From NCBI RefSeq assembly GCF_040954645.1, contig NC_092808.1, forward strand, positions 20,756,232 to 20,820,231: DNA of 64,000 nt, in the 5' to 3' direction. Source of the stretch: Diabrotica undecimpunctata (taxonomy: Eukaryota; Arthropoda; Insecta; Coleoptera; Chrysomelidae). Below are positions 10,765 to 22,253 of this stretch, in pieces; positions within the stretch are counted from its first letter, which is position 1, and each line of letters opens with the position of its first letter. Below the pieces are notes generated by a model. That model searched no databases. It was not told where the DNA came from and saw only the letters and a list, made by a program, of their open reading frames with translations. A program made the translations under genes and the position numbers.

Positions 10765-11312
10765 TCTCCCCAATTCGAAAAAGGTCTCGAATTCATTCTT
10801 CATAAGACCAGTTGATAAATCTGAACTAATCCAAACACTCAGTAGTATCAAAAGCAAATCTTCCTGTACAACTGACGGACTATCCATACAAATTTTCTTA
10901 AATCTCCCAAAATAGGTGTTGTAAATCCTGGTCTCACTAATTATCGATTCCTTTGAAAAAGGTATACTCAACGTTAACTTTTTATGCAACTATAACTTCT
11001 GATCTACGTAAAATAAAAACCTGGTTCGACTCTAATTTACTCTCTTTTAACGTGAATAAGACAGTAGCATTTTCCTATGAGGGAGTTCTTCAACCTATGC
11101 TTCTTAATCAGCCACATTGGTATCGTTGATTCTGTAAAATTTTTTGGTATTTTATTGACAGCAACCTTAAACGGTCTATTTTTATCGATTTGTTAAGTAA
11201 AAAACTAGCCCCAGCCTGCTATGCAGTAAGACCTGTTTCTAAAGAAATCAATTTAGCATCTTCCAAAATAACATATTTTTCTTTGTTCGAATCTCATCTT
11301 CGATATGGAATT
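10765..11312 (+). pseudogene. Internally deleted CR1/Jockey-type RT fragment
   Basis: The first part (about 10770-10985) reads SNSFFIRPVDKSELIQTL, KSKSSCTTDGLSIQIFL and, after a frame change, NDSFEKGI. This is the pre-palm region of CR1/Jockey RTs. From 10985 to 11312 it reads LRKIKTWFDSNLLSFNVNKT, IFIDSNLKRSIFIDLLSKKL and YFSLFESHLRYGII, which is the region after the YADD box. The palm itself is missing between the two parts. Stops and frameshifts are present. Confidence 0.7.
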
Positions 11313-11349
11313 ATTGGATTATTAACTCTAAATATTGTTTTACTACTCA

Positions 11350-11735
11350 TCTGTTGACTTTTTGTATCTTTTGTTGCTTTTATGGCATTTGGAAGGGTGT
11401 ATAGTTTTTCTGTCTTATTCCAAAACACCAAACTTGTTCCTCCTGTTGCTAATACTAATTGATATTCCTTCTGGATATTCAACTTGAGCCCCAACTCTCT
11501 ACTCTTGTCGTAATATATGTTACGAATGCAACCAATTATATAAAGCAAGGATAGTGAACAACATTTTTAAGGATAGGAAAAAATTGGTTGCGAATATTAG
11601 ATCCAAAAATATAAAAAATAAAGACGAAACGTGTATATGAATCATGAGAAAATAGGTGAAAAGAAGATATAGTAGATGAAGATATGAAATACTAAAGACA
11701 AAGTTGAAAAATATTCAAAAAAAATTTGAATGTAG
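11350..11735. other. Unassigned stretch
   Basis: A minus-strand frame at 11548-11294 (84 codons) has no recognisable domain apart from a weak RT-like LGLKLNIQK. I do not treat it as a gene. The remainder is AT-rich and purine-rich. Confidence 0.35.
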
Positions 11736-11739
11736 CGTG

Positions 11740-12180
11740 TAGGAGTTCATGCTGGTTGTCGAATGCACAGAGATCCTTCTTCCACTCTTATTACAGTGCT
11801 TATATCATGTAAGCCACACCAGTTTCTTATGTCTCTAAACCATATATGCCGCTTTAGCCCAAGGCCTGTTCGACCTTCAACTTTACCCGTCAAGATCACA
11901 TTTAAGGTATATTTTTTATTTCGTAGAATATTGCTTAACGAAATCTAACAATTCGTTTTGAACATCAGCTTTTCTTAGGACATTCGTTACATGGAATGAA
12001 TGTTCCTACCCGTGGAATTCTAAGCAGCCTTCTGAGACACATTTGAAAGCCTCCACACAATTTAGAGATCACCCTTTAAAAGAACAGGTCTTACTTCCGT
12101 ACACCGGGTTGGGCCATATGTAGTATTTCAATACCTGGGTTTAAAGAAACTTGATTTGATGTTGTAGCTCCAAAGTATTT
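11740..12180 (-). pseudogene. Decayed RTE C-terminal region
   Basis: Minus-strand translation across several frames gives RRLLRIPRVG near 12025, then VLRKADVQNELL, and a degenerate WLRNI/EDRE-like stretch (SGRRISVHSTTS) to about 11745. The order matches the conserved C terminus of RTE ORF2 proteins: RRxLRI, then R..LGxxxR, then AxDR. Heavily mutated. Confidence 0.45.
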
Positions 12181-12394
12181 AAATCTTTCAGCCCGTTTAA
12201 TCAACATCATCTTTGGCTCTACAACCCTGTGTGGGTCTTGGCTTGTTCAAGAATTAGTCTCCATTCCCCCTATCTTTCGCCCTGGCTTTCCAATTTCTGA
12301 CCCCTAGATTCCTCAAGTCATCTTCGACTTTAGTTTTAAATCTAGATCTTGGCCTGCCTCTCTTCCTGGTTCCTACTGGCTCTTGATATAATAT

Positions 12395-12589
12395 CTATCT
12401 TTGGGGGTCTCCAGTATTCATTCTTTCAAGGTGTCCTAGCCACCTTAGTCTATTAATTTTAATAGACCGGACGATGCCGCATTTTTCATAGCATTGATAC
12501 AACTCAAAATTGTAGCGCCTGCGCCATATTCCGCTTTCTTCTACTCCTCCATATATGTGCCTAAGTATTCTTCTTTCAAAGAGTTTCAT
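12395..12589 (-). pseudogene. RTE post-RT domain
   Basis: This 64-codon frame begins at MKLFERRILRHIYGG and ends with INRLRWLGHLERMNTG. These are the RxILRxIxG and RWLGHxxRM motifs of the RTE C terminus. About 30 residues that should sit between LIYETL and this segment (the YGSETW region) are absent. Confidence 0.8.
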
Positions 12590-13268
12590 ATATTAGTATC
12601 TTGGTTTTTCTGCTAATTATGTGTGATGTTAAGAGCTGCTTTAGTCCAAAGTAAGCTCTGTTCGCCAGGTATATTCTTCTCTTAATTTCTACGCTTACTA
12701 GGTTGCTGTTAGTTAGTTGTTTTCCAAGATGTATAAACTCCGAGACCCCTTCGAATGTGTGTGCTTCTGTCACCAGATCTTGTGGTGCCGCTATTTGTGT
12801 GCTGTTCGTGACCTTCATGTATTTTGTTTTGGATACGTTGACCTGCAGTCCCATTGTCTTCGCGGCTTTTTCTAATGTTTCAAAAGCCTGTATCAGGTCC
12901 CTTTTTGTCCGTGTTACTATGTCAATGTCATCTGCGTAGGCCAATATCTGTACACTTCTATTGATAATCGTACCTCTGGTTGTTATGCCCGATTTCTCTA
13001 TGGCTCTTTCTAGACCGATGTTAAACAATAGGCACGATAGACTGTCTGCTTGGCGTAATCCAGTATGTGTTTGAAAAGACCTTGACACTCTGTTTTGTAC
13101 CATGACTTTGCACTTAACTTTCGAAAAAATTGCCTTTACCAATGTTATTAGATGCGACGGAATATCTAGTTCTCCCCTGGCATTATAAAGTGTGCTTCTG
13201 TCTACACTGTCATAAGCACTTTTAAAATCTACCAAGAGGTGGTGGGTATCCATTTTCAGCTTCCTCAC
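12576..13268 (-). pseudogene. RTE reverse transcriptase palm
   Basis: A 230-codon open frame has all late RT motifs: DTHHLLVDFKSAYDSVDRST (motif A), HTGLRQADSLSCLLFNIGLE (motif B, normally GxRQGDxLSxLLF), VQILAYADDIDIV (intact YADD catalytic box), GLQVNVSKTKYM and FIHLGKQL. It then enters the post-RT region (LANRAYFGLKQLL) and ends abruptly at LIYETL, next to a second small deletion. Confidence 0.85.
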
Positions 13269-13713
13269 TTTTTATTATGGTTATTCTAGGTTTAAATTCT
13301 TTTCTGTTGTGGTTCACATGTTTATAAAATTTTCGCGCTTCGCTTTGTGAATTGAGCCTTTCTAGTTCCTGTAGCTGGTTTTCTAAATGTCGTTTTTTCT
13401 TTTGTTTTAGTATCTTTTTCTCTGCTTGTCTCATCTGTTTGTACTCTTCTTGATTTTGTCTTGTCCTTCTGTTTTGGAGTTTCTTTTTTTGAGTTGCCTG
13501 TGCGCATTCCGCATCATGCCATTCTGTCCCCTTCCTTTCTTGTTTCTTCTTTCCTAAAACTGTTGTTGCTACTTCTTTCAGGATATTTTCGCACTCATTC
13601 CAGTAATTATCTATGGTTTCAACAGTACTACTCATTTGGTCTTCTAGTTTTTCTTTAAGTTTGTGTTTGTGTTCAAATTTTCTAACTATCTCAGGGTTTC
13701 GTAGTCTGTCCAC
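13222..13713 (-). pseudogene. RTE linker between endonuclease and RT
   Basis: A strongly basic, charged frame of 163 codons contains TEWHDAECAQATQKKKLQNR and ARKFYKHVNHNRKEFKPR, the typical RTE linker just before the RT fingers. It breaks off at PRITIIKSEE and shifts directly into the mid-palm segment of the RT frame. Roughly 200 residues of RT fingers (the NYRGISLL and QCGFRxxRST motifs) are therefore deleted. Confidence 0.75.
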
Positions 13714-13755
13714 CTCGAATTTATCTTCTTTGCTTCCTTTACCTTTTTTGCGTAC

Positions 13756-14150
13756 AGATTCATGCCCTTAGTTTAGCCTGGACCAGGTAGTGATCGGAGT
13801 CAATGTTTGCTCCACGTCTGGTACGTACATTTATAACACCGCTGTAATGTCTTGCGTCCACAACAACATGGTCAATTTGATTGATTGTGTTACCGTCTGG
13901 GCTAACCCAAGTGCCTTTGTGTATATTTTTACGCTCAAAGCATGTGCTGGCTATCAGCATAGTCATTAAGGCCGCAAGGTGTATTAAGCGTGTTCCATTA
14001 TTGTTCGACTCATTATGGAGGCTATATTTTTCAATGGTGTGTAGGTAATCGTTTTTTTTTCCTATTTTGGCGTTGAAATCTCCAAGTACTATTTTTATAT
14101 CATTTCTAGGGCAGTTCTGTCCGTTTAATAGCTCTGTTATATATATTCAA
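13756..14150 (-). pseudogene. RTE AP-endonuclease C-terminal half
   Basis: It contains LGDFNAKIGKKNDYL (GDFN metal and active-site motif, about 14090-14040), ERKNIHKGTWVSPDGNTINQ, IDHVVVDARHYSGVINV and NIDSDHYLVQAKLRA. The SDH motif carries the catalytic His. The N-terminal endonuclease with the NxxS and E motifs is missing. The stretch 13966-13760 is open. Confidence 0.8.
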
Positions 14151-14159
14151 CTAAGCTTT

Positions 14160-14521
14160 CCTATGCGGTTGTCGGCTGATTACCATATAGTTGGTTTGTA
14201 CTAGGTGGATGTTAAGCTCGTACTCCTCTCCCAGTCCATTTATATATTCATTAAATCTTGCAGCTCCTTTATATTGTCTGCTATTATGGCCATATCGTCT
14301 GGGTCTCTTAGCTAAATAATAAAAATACTATTCATTTTAATGCATTTTATTTTGGTGTTGTGCAAGCTGAAACATAGTTTTACATAAACGTTGAACAGTA
14401 GCGGGAAGAGAATAGAACCCTGTCTTACTCCTTTCCTTAGCTTCATTGCTTCTGTGTATAGGCTTATAAGCAAATAGACACATACTAATCTCAACATAAC
14501 TATCTTGAAATTGCATGACAA
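14160..14521 (-). pseudogene. Separate RT fragment (RTE-type) upstream of the endonuclease piece
   Basis: It reads KLRKGVRQGSILFPLLFNVY (motif B) and, after a gap and frame change, DPDDMAII, a YADD-like box with D in place of A, then HLVQTNYMVISRQ. RT motifs here lie 5' of the endonuclease of the neighbouring RTE, the wrong order for one element, so this is an independent fragment of the same orientation. Confidence 0.65.
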
Positions 14522-14529
14522 GATTTGCT

Positions 14530-15660
14530 ATTTAGTTTCTTTTTTGAATTAAAGTTTCCTTAGAGAATTATTATTTCTGTTTGGAGAAGATAGACTCTTG
14601 TTGAATCGAGTCAGTATTTCGTATGTGAGACAAAAAAGGGCTACTTATCCCCATGCAAAGTCAGATAATACTGAAGCTCTCCATTTGAAACGTTACTCTA
14701 AGCGATTTTAGTTACGATACCTTGGTCTGAACGTAGGTGTCTTATTTTCTCTATTATGAAAACCAGAGATAGGGACTTAGTATCCCTTTTTGAATCCAAT
14801 TCAGTTCTTGAATCATTCTCATATCTTTGTCCTCGAGCATAATTTCGTTTAAAGTCTGGAATAATGAATGAAATAATCTTCATAAAAAAGAATTTTCTGA
14901 TGAAAAAATAGGCTAGTCTTATCATTAAAAAACGCACACTTCCGATATAAACTGGAAATGGGCAGATAGATTATTGAAGAACTGGATATCAAGTACTGAA
15001 AATTTCTTTACCAAATGACTCAAAAGTTTGACTGGTTTTGTGAATTTATCAAGTTAGTCCGCATTTTCCAATTATAATTTAGTTATTAATATTTGTCCAA
15101 TTATTCTTAGAGATGAACAGTGAGTCTGGTATGCAATATTTGGCGTAATATTATTTATTAGTGTAGCCGCCAAATATAAACAATATTTCAGATTATGTGT
15201 ATTCGCAATTCTAATTTCAATAATAACCAAAAAATATCTGTATCAGCTATTCATATATCAATATTCTTCATAGAGAAAAAATAAATAATTGTTTTTACTA
15301 CAGACAATTAAATCTATTGCATATCTATTAATTCTTCTCTTAGAACTTTGGTTTTCTGTAAATTAGAGATCAGTATGTCTCGAAACGAAAATTTAATTAT
15401 AACCTAAAAATTATTTTTGTTTTTTATTTATATAAAGTACCTTGACAACTAAGGTCATTAGTATAGTTACGCTAACATTAAATATAATATAGTAAATAAC
15501 GAAAAAAATAATAATAACTAAATCACTTTAACTAATGTCTATTAGGTTAAATCTTATGGTAAAGCTAAGCGGTTTTTAGAAATTATATGGTTTTCGCGAT
15601 TTCTGTAGGGATATTGAATATTTCCTTAAGAGTAGGTTTTAAGTCCAATCCTTTATACAT
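14530..15660. other. No recognisable gene
   Basis: AT-rich. One minus-strand frame (14937-14698) has no known motif and an unbalanced composition. Nothing else is supported. Confidence 0.4.
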
Positions 15661-15664
15661 GTTA

Positions 15665-15815
15665 ATAAATAGTTTGCATGAAATTCAAAGAAGAATAGTA
15701 AATAGTAACACAGCTTACTTTTAACTCGCCCATGTGTTCCGCTACAAAAACACACACTGGAGATCGAAAATCTGGGTCTACAAAACTATTATCAGACCAA
15801 TAGTATAATGTGGAT
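15665..15815 (+). pseudogene. Short RTE post-RT fragment
   Basis: The plus-strand frame reads LHEIQRRIVNSNTAYF, then after a stop KIWVYKTIIRPIV. This is the EIRRRI..AN..Y....L, K...YKTxIRP block that follows the RT domain in RTE proteins. Ends are approximate. Confidence 0.6.
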
Positions 15816-15819
15816 GCGA

Positions 15820-17745
15820 TGGGTGATGAGAGGAGATACAAAACGAAAGCTGGAAATCTACTAAACCTATTAAAACGAAGTATGGAGATCCAGATACAAC
15901 CATGAGTATCCGCGAGATCCACAACTGTTTAAAGAAGCACCGATCTCAGAATTTGTTAAACTTCAGAGATTTCGAGGTAGTGAGAATGGAGACCGAAAGA
16001 TTGCCAAAAACTTCACAGGAAAAAGAGGAAAGGTCCAATTTTGGTGTTAAAAAGGCTAAGAAAATTTCTAAAAATAAATCTGAAGAGATATTAAAGTGGG
16101 TTTTGGTTCCAATATTTAACAGAAAGGTCTTTGAATAATTTAAAAATATTTTCTAAAACTTTGTCTTTACTAAAAGTATGGGATGAGCCCCAAATTCTAT
16201 TATATGTATTAAAGTGACTAACAATAATTTACTGGATGGAAAGTTAAAATACTAAATCTCCTTCATTAAGGGTGTAGTCAGGGTGTAGACAGGGTCAGGG
16301 TGTAACATGGCCTTTATTGCCAATCTTTTTCTTAGTTAGCTGGGAATAGTAGGAAGTTGTAGGTGTTTCTAACTCATCTAAAAGATGAGTTAGAAATATT
16401 TGAAATGGTGTTATTAGTGGTTGAAAGGACATAAGATGGGTATTCCATATCTGGCTAGTTAATTAAAATAGAAGGGAGGTCATGGAAAGCAACACTATTT
16501 TGGATATTTGGACACGACTCTGCAGTATTTCCAGTTTGTTTTCAAAGAAAACATTTTAATTTTTTAGTTGAAATAAATATTCTGTGAATTAGGTTTTCAA
16601 AAGAAATGATGGATGATGTTTACAGGGAAAAATCATCACTACTGGGTAAAATATAAATTACATGGTGGAAACTCAAAAAATGAACGTATTTATCATTAGG
16701 TCATTTTCACATTTAATGTAAGATATAGGAGAGGTAAGTGATAATTAAAGATCTTCAAGTACTTTTTAAATTATGGGGTGGAGAATGGATAGGCTTACAT
16801 TACAAATGAATATTCTTTTGTTAGGTGAAATAAGTCTGGATATTGAAATAATATATAAATTCATTGTAATGTTTTAATGAGTTCTTAGAGGATTATTAAC
16901 TTGCTATGAAGAAGACAGATGCATATATAAGCATTAGAGATTCTAGATGCGATTTGTATGTTTTTAGGAGCTATAGCACTACCCACTGCTTTAATGTAAT
17001 AAAACAGTTTGTTGTTGGACAGAGAAGGCATGATGATCGCTTAGTATCAAGATAGCACAGCAGAGGGAGGCAATTTTGTAGAGGTAGCAGCTGCATAAGA
17101 TCTGGGAGCAAAAGTTTTGTTTGTATTTTTATGTTAAATTGTTTATAGAAAGTTAATGGAATAGAAATTTGTGTGTGAGGTAAATGTGAAGTTGGGTTTA
17201 ACATGATTTGATCATGGTTGCCAAAACTACAAACGACTGGTCAAGAAAATGCCAAAAACAAGTAAATGTTAACTCAGATCACAGACTGCAACTCAGTGAC
17301 AGGCCTATTACCTTCTTAAACAAATAAAAAAAATTAAATAATATTGTCCTAATTTGCAGTCAGCACCATTTTATCGTATTTTTTACTGTGGCATTTGAAA
17401 AATAATAAAAACTCGTACCAGTCTGCTATTATCCTAACAATCTGCGCTTAATGAATACTAACACGTGAATGTGTTTGTCTGTTTAACAATGTTTAACTCT
17501 TAAAAATGCGCGAGGAACTTTGAGAAGCGTGTATTTAAAAAAAACGAGTCATTAATAAAATAAGCTTAAAAAAAATAAATTTAAAAACTATGCATTAGTA
17601 TAACTTTTAACCTTAAACGAGCATTTAATACATGTTGGAGATATAATATTTTAGAAAAACTACACTACCGGAATATCGGAGGTCATACTTTAGCTTACAT
17701 CCAAAACTTTATAAGGCAAAGAACTTTTTAAACAAAAGTAAATAA
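15820..17745. other. No recognisable gene
   Basis: A basic 78-codon plus frame at 15902-16138 (MSIREIHNCLKKHRSQ start, Lys/Glu-rich) matches nothing I know and could be chance. A short imperfect repeat of agggtgtagtcagggtgtag type is at 16268-16305. A fragment reading VNSDHRL near 17265 recalls a LINE endonuclease SDH motif but has no flanking support. Confidence 0.35.
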
Positions 17746-17749
17746 ATGT

Positions 17750-18554
17750 TTTTCCAACATTCATGTTAAGGAAAATGGTACTTTTCAGGAGTCTGTAATA
17801 AGTCCCACATTATTTTTAGTTGCCAATAACAACATTATCAAAGATATGCACAAAACAATACAAGCTCGTTTATATGACGACGATCTAGTGGCCTTTATCA
17901 ACGGAACAAACATCACATATATGTCCTTAATAATGCAGACATTTTTTTATTAATTATAAATATGGTCGCTAAACACTGATTTCAAATTCTCAGTCTCAAA
18001 AACGAGTGGAATATTATTTTCCAATAAAACACTAGCAACTACACTCGATCTTTTCCTCTATAATAAATAAATTAAAAATTTAATCCATCATTAAAATTAC
18101 GAGGTATGTGGTTCAATCCAAAAACTAGAAATAACACACCCATCAGGTAATCTATTAACAACTCTTTTAAACCGCGATTGGGGTTCAGAATATTTCTATT
18201 GCCTACTCATGCGCAACCAAAACAATGTTAAAACCACTTCACGACATAAACAACAATGCCCTTAGAATTGTCCTTGGTGCTTTTCACACCACTCCAATAA
18301 AAGGTTTATACAGCGAATGTGGAGAACCATGCTTACAACATAGACGCAAACTTCTCACACTTACTCATGTCATATCCATTGCAGCAAATAAAAATCATCT
18401 CCTATCTCGAAATACATTTACATCTCTACGATAATAAACCTCGCACAGCAATTTCTTATTACCACCAGGTAAGGACAGCACTCAACTCCCTAGAATCGTT
18501 CTTCCAACAAACCTTGATCATACTTCCACTGGATAGTAAAAGCACTCGAATACG
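17750..18554 (+). pseudogene. I-clade RT palm and thumb
   Basis: Motifs: GTFQESVISPTLFLVANNNI (motif B region, normally GVPQGSVxSPTLF), IQARLYDDDLVAFINGT (YADD-equivalent changed to YDDD), FKFSVSKTSGILFS, and after a deletion NNNALRIVLGAFHTTPIKGL followed by SECGEPCLQHRRKLL. The last two are the conserved region after the thumb in I-type LINEs. Several stops are present. Confidence 0.75.
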
Positions 18555-19526
18555 TCAACTGCGACGCATACGCATGTCTGGTTGAATACGAGAAAGCGTT
18601 TCGAGTACAGCACGCCAAGATGATGCAAATACTAAAAGAAGCAGGAATTAACAACCAAGATCTGAAAATAATTAGAAATCTTTACTGGAATCAGACAGCA
18701 AATTTTAAAGTTGAAGGTGAACACACTGACTATGTAAAAATCATGCGTGGAGTGAGGTAAGGCTGTATTTTGTCTCCTCTAATCTTCAATCTGTACTCTG
18801 AAAGAATGTTTATCGAAGCTTTGCACGAAACTGAAAAAGGTATTCTATTAAATGGTTACCGGCGAAACAACATCAGATATGCAGATGACACCATAGTATT
18901 TGCGGACAACTTAGAAGACCTACAAGTGCTTATAAACAAAATCACGTATTACAGTCAACAATATGGACTCAATATAAACGTTAAGAAGACAAAGCTTATG
19001 ATAATTATCTAGAAAATGATAACAGAAGGTCAACTTTCCGTCAACCAATCCCCTGTAGAAAGAGTGACGCACTACAACTACCTCGGCACTTCTCTGTCCT
19101 TTTTTATGGTGTTGAATCGTGGACCTTGAACGAAGATATGTGCAGAAAACTGGAAACATTTGAGATGTGGCTATATCGGAGAATGCTTAAAATCCCGTGG
19201 ACTGACCGAGTCACAAATGAGAAGGTCCACAGAAGAATGAATAAGAACCGAGAGGTACTGACCACCATCAAATCTCGAAAGTTACAGTTCTTCGGACATA
19301 TTATGCGAAATGAATCCAGATATGCTCTCCTCCAAGCCATCCTGTAAGAAAAAATATTTGGAAAACCAGGTCCAGGAAGAAGAAAAACATCTTGGTTAAA
19401 GAACCTCAGAATCTGGTTCAATACAACATCTGCGCAGCTTTGCCGCGCTGCTACAGATAAGATAAAGATTGCCATGATACTCGCTAATATTCGTAACGGA
19501 TAGGCACATCAAGAAGAAGAAGAACG
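18555..19526 (+). mobile_element. 5'-truncated RTE LINE inserted in the I-clade LINE
   Basis: It starts in RT motif A (NCDAYACLVEYEKAF, 18557 on) and runs through QHAKMMQILKEAGINNQDLK. Motif B follows with an internal stop (MRGVR*GCILSPLIFNLYSE), then the catalytic box NIRYADDTIVFADN and GLNINVKKTKLMI. After a deletion come YGVESWTLNEDMCRKLETFE, MWLYRRMLKIPWTDRV, KLQFFGHIMRNESRYALLQA, GRRKTSWLKNLRIW and IKIAMILANI. The 3' end is a short untranslated run finishing in gaagaagaagaa at about 19511-19524. The stop in motif B and the deletion make it inactive. Confidence 0.8.
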
Positions 19527-19529
19527 TAT

Positions 19530-20385
19530 CTTCCCTTACTTAATTCGATACATGGAATACTCCCATTACTTTAATTAAAAGCTCAATAAATAACTTCTTA
19601 GAGGCACATAAAAACTTTATTACTATCTTCACAGACGGATCTAAATCATATGATGGTGTAGGTTCAGCTATAGTTTCCCCAACATCTAATCTTATGTTTA
19701 CTTCCCTCCACGTTATGTTCACTCTTATGTTCCCAACTTTTCTCAGAAACAATCATCTTGACGGCAGAACTTTATGCCATATACCAAGCTCTAAAATATT
19801 TAAATACCTCGAGCACTCCACGAGCTCTTATTCTTACCGATTCTCTTAGCTCTATTGCAGCCATACAACATCTATATCCCAAAGACAAAATAGAAAAGAA
19901 AATTAAGTCCGAACTTCTAATTGCCCAGGAAAGAAATAAACTAATAAAATTTGTATTAATCCCATCAAACTGCGGCATCAAGAATAGTAAAGCAGCATAT
20001 AAGGTAAAAGTACGCACAGTGTAGCTACCAACAAGGATAGTGAAGGTCGAAAGCGTTGTACTTCTGTTGATCTATCTAAAACGACATATATACCATGGTG
20101 CTCAAAAAATAACAATCACCGTCTACAAACAGTGCTAACTGTCTACGCATAGGACACTCAATACTAACACATTCACACCTCTTTTCAAACAGTGACCTTC
20201 CCCCGTGCGAACTGAGTAACAGTTCTTTAAGCATTAAGCAAATATTAATAGACTGCCAACATTATGAACAACAACGTTCTCATTATCGCCTACCCGACAA
20301 TTTATTCAAGATGCTAGGTGAAATGTGTCCGATAGAGAACCCAAGTGACTACCTTAGATTTATACATATATATCACAATGTATAA
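19530..20385 (+). pseudogene. I-clade RNase H and C-terminal tail
   Basis: RNase H starts at IFTDGSKSYDGVGSAIVSPT (first catalytic Asp, 19630). After a frameshift come TAELYAIYQALKYLNTSS (catalytic Glu), ALILTDSLSSIAAIQHLYPK (third acidic residue) and LIKFVLIPSNCGIKNS. A Cys/His tail follows (CRIGHS..LTHSHLF near 20150, DCQHYEQQRSHYRLPDNLFK at 20250-20310). It ends with NPSDYLRFI. All three acidic residues are recognisable, but the frame is broken. Confidence 0.8.
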
Positions 20386-20389
20386 CTTA

Positions 20390-21250
20390 TCTTATATGTA
20401 GTCACTAATAACCTATGCTTGATGTGACATATGATAAACGATGCGATAAACTAAACTTTTATTACTAAAATTACTAAAAAACATTAAAAATGTTTTTTAA
20501 TATTTTATATTATAATAATACATATTTTTAATACTAAATATATGGTTATTAAACCGTATTATTTTACAATAAAAAGTTTTATGGCAGAATTTTATAAAGA
20601 AATAATTCTAACAATCCAAGTTGTCAAAAGAAGTTATTATTTTTACCGTTTGGACCTCTTCTTGAGGTCAGTATGTTTTATCCAATGATTGATACTAAAA
20701 CTCGACAGTAGCCATGGCAATTTTTCAGCGTACGCGTCCAACATTTCCAGTCTATTGTCCGATGCAGACGCACTGTCTCTCATTGTCTCCCATTGTCGAC
20801 ATAGAAAAGGTTCGATCTACGCCAACTGGGATTACGTCCGTTCTGTCCGCGGATCATCCCGGATTTATTATTATTTATTTGCCGCCGAGCAGAGTGCTCC
20901 TATATAAATCTCTTTTAGCCGTTGGCAACTCCGTGTATTACCGAGAAATGTGAACGAAGTAAGAAAAGTCTTAGATGATACAGGAAGGAGACTTTAACAA
21001 TTATCCAATCAGTAATCTTAGTGGCTTTACTTTCTGATATACTACGATATTCAAAATATTATTATAAATTATTTTTTATATTTTCTAATAATCATTAACA
21101 TTAAAAAAATGCAATAAAATAAAAATGATGTATATTTGGTATGTAATGTATGTTATATTATTATAAATATTTAAATATGGCCATTAGAAGTCGTCTACTT
21201 GTCGAAAGGTGGTACCAAACTCTGACTGCGATTAATCTGACAGACTTACT
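20390..21250. other. No recognisable gene; one promoter-like patch
   Basis: 20400-20640 is very AT-rich. A GC-richer patch at 20700-20950 contains ctcctatataaatctc (TATATAAA near 20900), followed 15-30 bp on by gccgttggcaactcc. This could be a TATA promoter but nothing downstream is recognisable as a gene. Confidence 0.3.
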
Positions 21251-21379
21251 TTAAAAGTTTCTAAAGACAGTGTGATGTTACAGAAAATGAGATGGAAGAG
21301 TAGGAGAAGTACACAAATATAAATTATCACTTTATTAATCAGGACACATATTATAACATTGTATTAAAACTTCCATAAT

Positions 21380-22253
21380 GAAAGTCAGAATAGATAAACA
21401 ACTTACAGAACCTATAGAAATAGGCAGCGGAATAAGACAAGGGATACATTGAGCCCCATGTTCTATAATTTAATCATGGATCGAATCATTAAAAGCGTTA
21501 ACAAAGGAAGTGGATACAGAATAGGAAACAAATGAATAAAAATACTCTGTTACTCAGAGGATGCAATATTGAGAGCCCAACATGAAGATAGTCTGCAAAG
21601 ACTGGTGCACAGATTTAACATAAGAGCAAAAGAATTTATTATGACAATCTTATCTCAGAAAACTAACAATAGTAGTCAGGAAAGAACCAACCAGATGTAC
21701 ACTAGAAATTGATGCCATCAGTAGGAATTACACTGTCTAGCTATGGAGACCTAGTCAAAGAAGTGAGAGATCAAGTACAAAAAGCAAATAGACTGGCAGG
21801 ATGCCTTAATAACACTATGTAGCAAAACAGACACATTAACACTGAGACGAAGTCAAGAATTTATAGAGACAGTATAAGACCAATAGTGGCATATGCCTCA
21901 GAAACAAGACCCGACACAGCCACAAGGCAAAGCTACTGGAAATGGCAGAGATGAGAGTACTGAGAAGAATTACAGGAAATTCGCTGAGAGATCGAAAGAG
22001 AAGTGAAGAAATTAGAAGAAAATGCAACGTAGATGGTATAAATGAATGGACACAAAATAGAAAAAAAGAATGGAATGACCACATAAGCAGAATGGGGGAG
22101 ACCCGCGTCGTCAAAATAGCAGGAGATAAGTCACCAATCGGAAAAAGAAGTATCGAAAGACCGTACAAAAGATGAAGTGACAATCTTCCATAGAGGTATT
22201 AATTTAACAATGAACAAGCAAAACTGCTTATAAAGAGAAAGAAGATGAAGAAG
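21380..22253 (+). pseudogene. RTE-like LINE, RT palm to 3' tail
   Basis: The plus strand reads MKVRIDKQLTEPIEIGSGIR and QG (motif B), then LSPMFYNLIMDRIIKSVNKG. The catalytic box is degraded to CYSEDAIL. After a frameshifted stretch come AEMRVLRRITGNSLRDRKRS, EEIRRKCNVDGINEWTQNRK, KEWNDHISRM and KSPIGKRSIERPYKR. It ends with a gaaagaagatgaagaag tail near 22253. The copy at 32285-33125 belongs to the same family. Confidence 0.75.

Larger units (their letters stand above)
12190..14150 (-). mobile_element. RTE-clade LINE, 5'-truncated, with internal deletions
   Basis: Endonuclease end, linker, reverse transcriptase and C-terminal region occur in order on the minus strand, followed by a 3' untranslated stretch. 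That stretch is marked by tggctctacaaccctgtgtg on the plus strand. It ends at a catcat-type (GATGATG on the sense strand) tail near 12205, as expected for RTE 3' ends. Single-ORF architecture without RNase H supports the RTE clade. Confidence 0.8.
17750..20385 (+). mobile_element. I-clade LINE with RNase H, split by an RTE insertion
   Basis: The RT palm and thumb (17750-18554) and the RNase H plus C-terminal tail (19530-20385) are in the same orientation and in the right order. They are separated by about 970 bp that encode an RTE-type RT ending in a gaagaagaag tail. Removing the insert restores the expected RT-RNase H order of an I-clade ORF2. The 5' half (ORF1, endonuclease) is absent. Confidence 0.75.

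Noticed and set aside
17255..17300. VNSDHRL, like the endonuclease SDH motif
   Set aside because: No other endonuclease residue is readable on either side.
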